A program made the translations under genes and the position numbers. This document shows, piece by piece, positions 56,114-64,000 of a DNA stretch of 64,000 nucleotides. The stretch spans positions 17,131,173 through 17,195,172 of the forward strand of contig NC_041011.1 of the NCBI RefSeq assembly GCF_004193775.1, written 5' to 3'. Position 1 is the first letter of the stretch. The number at the start of each line of letters is the position of its first letter. The notes under the pieces were generated by a model, which had not been told where the DNA came from, ran no database searches, and saw only the letters and a list, made by a program, of their open reading frames with translations. The stretch comes from Glycine soja. Lineage: Eukaryota; Streptophyta; Magnoliopsida; Fabales; Fabaceae.

Positions 56114-56943
56114 GGCCTGTATTTTGTAATTGGGCCGCCAGACCTTATTGGGCCCGATAATCAGATTTGTAAGCTTTGGGGCCTAGTGACCTTTAGTGAG
56201 CCCAGCTGCTAGGGTTTTAAGGTGGTTGGTGATACTGTTCACGTAGAGAGTATGGTGGGGTTTTCCTTTTTCAGCTTCTTTTCGTGTTACTGTTCACGTA
56301 GCAATTTCCAGTTTTGTTTTCTGCTTCACTTTCCATTTCCATTTTCTGCTTCAAATTCCATTTCGTTTCTGCTGTTAATGGAAGGCTGAATCTCTAGTGT
56401 TGTTTTCTCTTGAGGATTAAGCATAGCTCTCTTTGAGGTTTTGTTCTTAATATCAAATTCTGATCAGTTTTTCCCTTTCACCTATTATTCTGTATTGTTG
56501 CTGATATTATGCATGCTTAATGCTTGATTAATTGTCTATGTGCTTAATTAACGTTCATGCTTAATGGACATGTGAGAGGGATTAATTGGTGTATGTGTTG
56601 CTTAATCACATAATGACAGCCTTGTGTTAATTTTCGCTTAATAAATTAATTTTGGGTTGGATTAAGTGGTTGAACTAATTAGGGATAAATTCTTGTAACC
56701 TAGGATAAGAGACTTGCTTTTGAATCAAGGGGAAACAACATGTTTTAGTTATGTTAGTTTTAAATTCAAGTTTGCTTGCTATTTAAATTACAAAAACAAC
56801 AAACAACCCCCCCCATTTCGTTACTGTTTTGTTATTATATGTTATGAACATTTTTTTGACCATTGCTCGCTGGGAGACGACCTAGGATCACTTCCTAGAT
56901 ACTACATTTTAATGTTTATTTGATTCGGGTACGGCCTTGATCA
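56114..56943 (+). repeat. Truncated 3' LTR of element A (right piece)
   Basis: Aligns with 14381-15216 of the 5' LTR and ends GGCCTTGATCA. Its first five bases, GGCCT, are the right target duplication of C (one mismatch). About 45 differences in 830 sites by eye. Confidence 0.85.
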
Positions 56944-56948
56944 AAACC
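56944..56948 (+). repeat. Target-site duplication of element A, right (AAACC)
   Basis: Identical to 14129-14133. Confidence 0.85.
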
Positions 56949-57827
56949 CTTTACAAGTTCTGAACCACACAAGGATAACCCTTCCTTTGTATTCAGATCG
57001 CTTTACAACAAGAGACCCTCGGTCCGTTAATCACTTTCCTTGAGTAAGAAGAAGAACAGAAGAAATCTATCTTAAAAGAGATAGATTGTACAATGAAGCA
57101 CTCAAATAATTCCTTATTGAATCACAAATGTTTTGGCCAAGGAATTTTAGATGATAAGACACTTTGAATCTTTTGAGAGGATAAGACTTTTTGGGCAAGT
57201 AAAACTCTGAGAAAATTTCGTGTCCCAAGTCACTTATATATAGGCCTTTGATGGCCATTCAAAAACATTTGAAAATATGTGACTGTTGGGAGTTATATTT
57301 GAAAATCCTCATTGGTAATTGATTACCATAATGGTGTAATCGATTACACAGTTACTTCTGAAGAGTTATGACTCTTCGCATTTGAAATCTGAATATTTAA
57401 ACACTGGTAATCGATTACCAACTTACGGTAATCGATTACACAACTTTGAAATTTAAATTCAAATTTCTTATGGCTGTTTTAAAACGTTCCAAACCACTGG
57501 TAATCGATTACAAGCCACGTGTAATCGATTACATGCTTTCTAAAACATTTAAAAGCTTTTTAGAATGCACGTTGGCCACTGGTAATTGATTACTTCTTCT
57601 GGTTATCGATTACCAAAGAGTAAAACTCTTTTAGAAAACATTTTAAGTTAAATCCTTTGGCCAAACCTTTTGTTGTTTCAACTTGGAACTTTCTTCCTAA
57701 GACTCTAGGAATTATCTTGATCATATTTCTTGAGTTTCTTGGATATCTTGGATTCTTGTCTTGAATAAAACTTGAGAAGAGTGTTCCTTTGGCATCATCA
57801 AAACATTAAAATATCTTTGCTTCTACA
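56949..57827 (-). repeat. Copia-like LTR interrupted by element A (right piece)
   Basis: On the minus strand it starts TGTAGAAGCAAAGATATT at 57827 and joins 14133-13841 after removing A, about 1.17 kb in total. It contains eight GTAATCGATTAC-type palindromes (57314-57612), usual in soybean copia LTRs, and a TATATATAGG box near 57234. A matching target duplication was not found, so the outer limits are provisional. Confidence 0.5.
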
Positions 57828-57832
57828 CTTTT

Positions 57833-59835
57833 TTGAGGGTGGCGTCAGGCAGTCCACCCTTCTTTTTTATGTATAAGTGCCTGTTTAAGGTCTTGGGGCT
57901 TGTTCTCCCCTTGATTGTCTTCCAATGTGCTCTGCTTGAGAATTTGAATGTGGCTCATTTTGAGCTCCACCCAAATAGTTGGGCCATGGTGAGGGCCTTT
58001 GAAATTTTGTGCTCTTTCTTCAACATCCAACCTAATGTGTTGGTCTTCTTGTTTTTCTTCCAAGTGAAGCTGACTGGCAAGAATGGTTGGGTCTCCTTAA
58101 ACAGCATGTCTAAGAAGCTATTTGAGTTTGACTCAAATGTCTTTCGCCACTTTAAGGACCATTTCTTTAAGGAAGCTACTGATGTTCAATAAGGACAAAG
58201 GGCCCCGCTTCTCGTTCTATTGGCAGTCTGACCCCACCAAGTTGAAGTCGTTTGACGAGGATCTGTTGACCTTTGTGAAGAGGGTTGACAAAACTATTTT
58301 GGAGCAGCTGTCAGCCTAACTAGACACGCGGGTCATTTTGTCTCTTTCTGCGGCAAGCGATCCCCTCGTTGCCTTGGACGGTAAAGTGCCTAACCTTATC
58401 CTCTTTTGTGTTTGAGGTTGGTGTCGGTCGAAACTAACACTTGCTTGTGTTGTTGTTGCTTGTTTTGCAGGTATTATGAGTGACTACGTCTGGAGGCCAC
58501 TCGTGAAGCAGGTCGGACTTGTTGGTGATGTTGTGCTACCATCTGTTGTTGTTCCTATTTTGGAGAAAGGGGTCAACCTGCTGGTGAGGTTGGCCCTGTT
58601 GTTGTTGGTACTGCTTAGATTGATCCTAGTGTCTCTTCCTTTATATTGGCTAAGAAGAAGTGGGATGATAGTGTTGGGCCGTCTGGTCGCAAAAAGTCAA
58701 GGGCCTCTTAGAGCCTTCGTGCCCTGAGGCAGGCTACAAGGTTGACGCTCGGTTCAGGTCGCCCTTCAAGTGTGCTAGATGTGTCTCCGGCTCCACCGGC
58801 TGTGAAGGCTCCTGCTGCTGATGTTGTTGTTGCTATTACTTTTGCTCCTCTACCTCCTCCTATTTTGCTTGTTTAGGACGCCGCTCTTGTTTCTCCTGAA
58901 GTGAGTGCACCCGCTGCTTTGGTTGGTTCTGCTATGGCACCCTCATCCGTCATCACTGCACCTTTATTAAGTGTCAGTGTGGTGACCAGTAGTGCCCCTA
59001 TGGTGCCTCTTCCTTCCTCTTCGGCTCCAATGGTTCCTCCCTCCACTGCATTGGCTTTGACTTCCACCTTTTCTCTCCCCTGTGTTTCCCTAGATCACAT
59101 CTACACTTCCAATGATGTAGATTACTTGTCGGGTATGGGGTAGAAACTCGAACAGAAGACCCCGTATGGCTTTGTATCGGCCTTTGATAAAAATCTTATC
59201 AGGTCAGTCGTGTTCTAGCACACCACGGATTCTGCCAAGGTCTTCCTTCAATGAAGTCTGACAATCCTTGAAGAAAATGGGCAGTGACATTAAGATATGC
59301 TGAACAAAGTGGCATTTTTGTAAGCTGAAGTTCCCAGATGGAGGGTGACTGCTCTCATTGTCTGGAGAGTGGAACCACCAACTGTCTTCTAAAGTTGGCG
59401 GTGTGTTGGCCAAGTTTTTGTGCACCAGGTTGGATAGTGATGAACTGTCCAAACACTACAAGGACTTGCAGGAAGAGAATAAAAACTTGGCTGGCTTGGT
59501 GGAGGAAGTGCCAACGGAGAAGGAAAAGCTTGCCAAGAAGGTGGCGGATCTCGAGGCCCAGCTGAAAGAGTCAGAGTTCATGCTGGAGGAGTCCGAGCTG
59601 CAGGCTGCTAGAGATAGGGAGGCCAACAAGGAGCTTGAGGAGGAACTGCTCATTTTCAAAAAAAAGGCCAGAGAGCAGAATGAAAAGGGCTTCAACAAGG
59701 TCGTCAGGTAGGCCAGGTTCTTCGCCAAGGACTTTGACTTGGGTCTCTTTGACCTTTTCAAGGACATGAAGGGTGGTGTTTTGCTTGATGAGGATGATAT
59801 TGTTGCTGAAGAGGAGGTCGACAAAGAGCAGTAGG
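57833..59835 (+). pseudogene. Gag-like protein of a legume retroelement, broken
   Basis: Pieces in different frames. 57833-58192 contains FQCALLENLNVAHFELHPNS, WAMVRAFEILCSFF and LTGKNGWVSLNS. 58193-58319 contains FSFYWQSDPTKLKSFDEDLL after a frameshift. An intron-like stretch ends GCTTGTTTTGCAG at 58470. A Pro/Ala/Ser-rich low-complexity part follows. Finally 59358-59835 has a Glu/Lys coiled coil (LSKHYKDLQEENKNLAGLVE onward) ending in an acidic tail, with a stop in ARFFAKDFDLGLFD's frame near 59709. The layout matches the 'putative plant transposon' / gag-like ORFs of soybean gypsy elements (from memory). Not functional. Confidence 0.6.
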
Positions 59836-61440
59836 GTGCTGAAAAGTAAGGCGATGATGCCACTGTTTAGGCTGCCTTTCGATTATTTTCTTCTTTTCTC
59901 CATTGTTGGAATTTGGCAGCATGGGCCTTGTAATTATGACAATTTTTCTTCAATGCATAAGTTTTCATTTGATGACGAATTTTGCACTATTTATTTATGT
60001 CTTGTGTGTATGCATGTTGCCTTTGCTCTATGCAATCATCCGTTACTGGTGGTGGTATGGATAGGTTGTCGTGATGATAAGTGTGGAATCTTTGATGGTG
60101 CAGAAAGCAAGACCTTGTCGATGTAGGCGTAGGATCGTGGTGGTCCTGTAAAAAGTAGATGACATGAAATCATCTCTGGTTTGATTTCAACCTGGTTAAA
60201 GGTCTTGCCACCATCTGGTGGGGCTTCTTTCTGCTTTGCATAGCTTCTCCCTTGATGCTTATGAGGAGTACGTTTGACTTGCCCCTGGTTGAAGGTCATG
60301 CCAACCAGTCTAGTCGTAGGTCGTTTGACTTGTAGAGTTTCTCCTCTGATGGTTATGAGGGGTAAGCATGAACTGCACCTGATTGAAGGTCTTGCCAAAT
60401 AGTCTGGTGGTAGTTCGTTTTGTTGAACTTGGACCATTGACGATGGTTGTTGTAGATGCTATGAGTGAGTGGACCAAGGGGGTGCCTTGGGTTTTGTAGG
60501 AGTACGTACCAAGGGTGAACCTTGGGTTTTGGAGGAGTGCGTACCAAGGGCGGACCTTGGGTTTTTGTACCAAGAATGGACTTGGGTTTTTGATAGACTT
60601 GTATTCTTGTAGAGATAAAAGTTAGGAATATAAAAGATCACCAAAGGCAGACCTAGCGTACCTTGATTTCTTGTGGAGATGGAACTTCACAACAGAAAGG
60701 GCTCACCTAGGGTGAACCTTGGGTTTGTTTAGCCTTGGACCGAGGACGTGTTTGTTCTGGGTTTTGACAAGCTTGTAGAGCAACGTCGAGGCTTACCAAG
60801 GACGGGCCTTGGATTTTGTGAACCTGTGAGGATCATCAAGTGCAAAGCTTGGATTTGACGAGTCTTATGTACGACGTGTGTACTATGTCACTCACCGTGG
60901 TTGGCATGTACTGGAGACATAGTAGCATGCTCTTGCATACATATCACTTGTCACAGGTGGTATGTAATGGAGACGTAGTGCATACTCTTGCATACATTTC
61001 ACTCAGTGTGGGTGGCATGTATTGGAGACTTAGTGCTTTGGAGGAGGGCTCAACAAGGGTAGTCCTTGGGTTTTAAGAGCCTTGGAACTACGACTATGGA
61101 TGCTCTTCTCTTGATAAGAGAAATATGAAAAGGAAGGGATGTAGTATTTTTATTCAATGTATTTGATTCATTACAAATTCCCTTTGTTATCTCAGATGTG
61201 CCTTGTTAAAGCCTTTCAAGCCAAAATGTTGATTTTTCTTATTTTTGGGACAAAAGACCTGAGTAGGAAAAATAGTACAACATTGGGTTTGCATTTAGGT
61301 CAATTGGAGTAGAACTTTAGGTGGGTGGCGTTCCATGTTCTTGGAATTGCTATGCCATCCAATTCTTATAGTCTGTATGCTTCATTGTCTAGGCTTGTTG
61401 TGACCCTGAATGGGCCTTCCCAGTTGGGACCAAGCTTTCC
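59836..61440. other. Non-coding retroelement sequence with short imperfect repeats
   Basis: 60470-60790 repeats CCAAGG...CCTTGGGTTTT at least five times. 60885-61035 repeats a roughly 60-70-bp unit (CATGTACTGGAGACATAGT and variants) three times. No gene is supported, and the minus-strand frames at 60310-60644 are products of the repeats. Confidence 0.55.
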
Positions 61441-63379
61441 CACTTGGGGATCTTTTCTGGCTTCACCTTAAACTCACCATACGAGGTCACTAGATTGAAA
61501 GGTTCGTGGTTGAACCTTTGTATTGTATCTCCTAGCTGCTCGGAGTTTAGTGGCTTCTTCCCTGGTCCTTGTCATTTCCTAGAGTCTCGTTGGTTGCTGT
61601 CTAGGGTGAACAATGGTAAGCCCAGAGTATATTGGGGAGCTCCTCTTTCCATAGACCCTTAAACTTGTCGAGTCTAGTACGCAAGGCCCTGAGGATGACT
61701 CTGTTAGCTACTCTACTTGACCGTTGGTCTGAGGATGTTCAGTAGAAGTGACTAGGTGCTTAATGCCTAACCATGTCAGGAAGTCTTCATGGGTTTGAGC
61801 TTTGAATTGAGTGTCGTTGTCCGTTACAATGGCGTATGGGAGGCTGTACCTACATATGAGGTTTTTCCAGGTGAATTTCTCTGCCTCACTGGTCATAATT
61901 TCCCGTAGTGGTCTTGCTTCTATCCATTTGGTGAAGGAGTCGATGGCAACTAGTAAGTATTTGACTACTCCTGAGGCCTTTGGTAGTGGTCCCAGTATGT
62001 CTATTCCTCACATGGCGAAGGGCCAAGGGGAGCATAGATATTGGAGATTGTCAGGAGAAGTGCATTGCATGTCTGCAAACTCTTGGCATCGTCTACACCT
62101 CTTGGTAATGTCAAGGGCATTTGCCTTGAGTGTTGGTTAGTAGTAGCCAGCTCGCACCACTTTGGTGGCAAAGGAGTGTCCTCCGGTGTGGAGATTGTAG
62201 ATCCCTTCATGAAGTTCTCTCATGGTGTAGTCTGCTTGTTGACTGTTTAGGCATTTTAGTAAGGGTGTTGTCAACCCTCTTTTGAAAATCTTGCCATCAA
62301 GGATGATGTAGTAACTGGCCTTTCGTTTGGGGCATTAGGCATTTTAGTAAGGGTGTTGTCAACCCTCTTTTGAAAGTTCTTGTAAGAGGTCATCTAGTTT
62401 GATTCCTTCTTTTCTCCGATTATAACTTCCTCAACATCTATGGTGGGAGTTTGGAGCATCTCCTAGATAATAGTCTTAAGGTGCTCGACCTTCTTGGTGC
62501 TGGCCAGCTTGAAGAGTAGGTTTGCTCTGGTGTTGCTCTCCCTGAGAATGTAGTATATTTTGAAACATTTGAAATTGTCGATGAGAGTTTTGACAATATG
62601 GTAGTACTTGAGAACCATTGTTTCCTTGGTCTGGTATCTGTTGGCAACCTGTCCCTGGATAAGCTACGAGTCTGTGTAGCATCGTAATCTTTGGGCCCTA
62701 ACTTCTCTTGTTAGCTTCATACCTGCAATGAAAGCCTTGTATTCTTCCTAGTTGTTTGAGGCTCTGAAGTTGAAGAGCTTGTTCTAGGGTGACATTGTTA
62801 GGGCCTTCGAGGATAATTCTTGCCATGCTTCCTTTTACATTGGACACACTGACAATGTAAAGGTTCCACCAATCTGGGGTGGTTGTGTCGTTTCCAGCGA
62901 ATTCTGCTAGTAAGTCATCCATGAATTGTGTCTTCATGGGGCCGCAAGGTTCATATTGGATGTTGAACTTTGAAAGTTCTACAGACCAGACCACCATCCT
63001 TCTTAGGAGTTCAGGCTTTTGCAAAACTTGCTTGATGAGGTAGTTTGTTTTGACTACCACTTGAAGACTCTGGAAGTAAGGCCTGAGTCATCGAGCCAAG
63101 GTGATAAGTGCTAGGCACCACCTTTTCTATCATCTAGTAGCGCTTTTTGACATCATGGAGTATGCGGCTGGTGAAATAGACATGGAGCTGGTGCTTCCTC
63201 TCTTCTTATACGAGGGTTGAGTTAACGGCTTCTCAGCTACTGAGAGATACAGGAGTAGGGGTACTCCTGGCCAGGGTCGACTCAAAATTGACGGTGTGGC
63301 TATGGTCTTCTTGAAAGCCAGGAAGGCTTGTTCGCAAGTCTTATCCCATAGGAAGGACTCAATTTTCTTGAGTAGTTTG
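61441..63379 (-). pseudogene. Tat-like pol pseudogene (RNase H, archaeal RNase H, integrase)
   Basis: Read leftward: first RNase H start (FLWDKTCEQAFLAFKKTIAT, 63130-63387 frame), then its end (QYEPCGPMKTQFMDDLLAEF), then the second RNase H (DWWNLYIVSVSNVKGS, where the catalytic D of the usual DGASN is lost), a zinc/core integrase region, and the integrase core tail (YAIVTDNDTQF, HPQTNGQVE at 61708-61896). Stops and frameshifts throughout. It is cut at 63380 by a later LTR. Its orientation is opposite to the gag-like piece at 57833, so the two are either separate elements or an inversion. Confidence 0.8.
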
Positions 63380-64000
63380 TGTCGCAACCTACCTCACGAT
63401 GGGACGATGAAAGCAAAATAGGTAAGCTAAAGCGTTTGTCTCCTAGGGAGAAAAACAAGTAGACTCGCCACCAACGTTTGCTCGAGGAAAACGTTAGAAA
63501 AACCAAAAGAGGTATGCGAATTTTAAAAATAAGGGTTTGGGAGTTGTTTACGCATAGGGAAGGTATTAGCACCCTACGCGCCCGTCATAAGGGACAACAA
63601 CCTTTAATCAAGTGTGCAAAACATGACTTCCAAATTATGTATTTTTCCTTTTTTATTTTTTATATTTTTTGGGGTCGACAAGGGGACTACCCTTGCTTCT
63701 ACGTATCCTTAGGTGCGATGAGGAATTCAGACCTACATAGTTCTTTAAGTCTGAAAGTTTTTGTGTTAAGCTGGTTTTATGCTTTTGAAATAGTCATTTT
63801 AATTGCAAACAAAGAATCGTTTAAGGCGTTGGATCTTGAAACGGTGTTTTAAATTCTGAAAGCGGAGAGAATCATTGGGGCGTTGGACCTTAAAATGATC
63901 TCAAGTGATATTTGATGAAATGAAGTTTAGTTATGAGTTGGTTTAATTTTGTTTTTTTGTCTATTAAATTTCAATCTCTTTAAAGACAACTTTACGACGC
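63380..64000 (-). repeat. LTR of a further minus-strand Tat/Ogre-like element, cut by window edge
   Basis: The end TGTCGCAACCTACC at 63380 abuts pol sequence of another element, not a primer site, so this is a 3' LTR or a solo LTR. Blocks such as GCCACCAACGTTTGCTCGAG, GAAGGTATTAGCACCC and AAGGCGTTGGA are shared with the L0 and D LTRs. Confidence 0.85.

Larger units (their letters stand above)
14134..56943 (+). mobile_element. Element A: LTR retrotransposon remnant hosting C and D
   Basis: The outer ends are an intact 5' LTR (14134-15216) and a 5'-truncated 3' LTR, flanked by perfect AAACC duplications. Without the nested C it is only about 2.15 kb: LTR, primer site, about 200 bp of leader, then the rest of the second LTR. 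No gag or pol is left. The primer site resembles a tRNA-Asp type, as used by Athila-like elements, but without coding sequence the lineage stays open. LTR divergence counted by eye is about 5%, the oldest in the nest. Confidence 0.85.

Noticed and set aside
13841..57827. A complete copia element with two LTRs around element A
   Set aside because: Only one LTR-like sequence, split by A, is visible. No copia coding sequence and no matching target duplication (ACAAG versus CTTTT) were found.
60310..60644. Three overlapping minus-strand frames with PKVRPWYALLQNP-like repeats
   Set aside because: They arise from the imperfect CCAAGG...CCTTGGG repeats and look like no known repeat protein.

Overview
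This is repeat-dominated plant DNA, most likely from soybean (Glycine) or a close legume. The evidence is the kind of Ty3/gypsy elements present (Tat/Ogre-like: an extra ORF before gag, two RNase H domains, an Arg-tRNA-type primer site), a legume-style Ty1/copia-like LTR with GTAATCGATTAC palindromes, and an En/Spm (CACTA) DNA transposon end. I see no intact host gene. The organism call rests on recognising these families from memory, not on a search.

Layout. (1) 1-2788: leader and 5' LTR of a minus-strand Tat/Ogre-like element (L0) whose body lies left of the window. (2) 2789-9867: a mosaic ending in a CACTA terminus (9853-9867) with subterminal AACATCGGTT repeats. It carries broken fragments of host-type genes (PI-PLC C2 region, PMI2/WEB-type coiled coil, S40/DUF584 senescence regulator) and a LINE 3' end. 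(3) 9868-14133: old retroelement debris, including a solo LTR (12686-13765) and part of a copia-like LTR. (4) 14134-56943: a nest of LTR elements. Element A (5' LTR, leader, truncated 3' LTR) is interrupted by element C (minus strand, 15460-56113), and C is interrupted by element D (plus strand, 22696-42991). (5) 56944-63379: the rest of the copia-like LTR, a plus-strand gag-like pseudogene and a minus-strand Tat-like pol pseudogene. (6) 63380-64000: the terminus of another minus-strand LTR.

Target-site duplications support the nest: AAACC around A, GACCT/GGCCT around C, CATTC around D. LTR divergence counted by eye falls inward: about 5% for A, 2.7% for C and 0.5% for D. With the usual plant LTR clock this suggests very roughly 2, 1 and 0.2 million years.

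D is the best copy. It has ORF1 (DUF7745-like plus coiled coil), gag-protease with a C-terminal G-patch, pol (RT, RNase H, archaeal-type RNase H, integrase with DD35E spacing) and ORF3, a putative plant transposon domain protein in the env position. All four frames are open. C has the same plan but is heavily broken. Comparing C with D shows conserved splice signals: a CAACGG/GTAAGT donor in every LTR leader, acceptors just before ORF1, gag and ORF3, and an intron between protease and RT that restores frame in D with matching phase in C. Before ORF3, both elements also conserve an inverted repeat, a TATA-like box, a GTAAGT donor and an acceptor touching the start codon. This looks like a second, internal promoter unit for ORF3. 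It is the most interesting part of the window and is an inference from sequence only.
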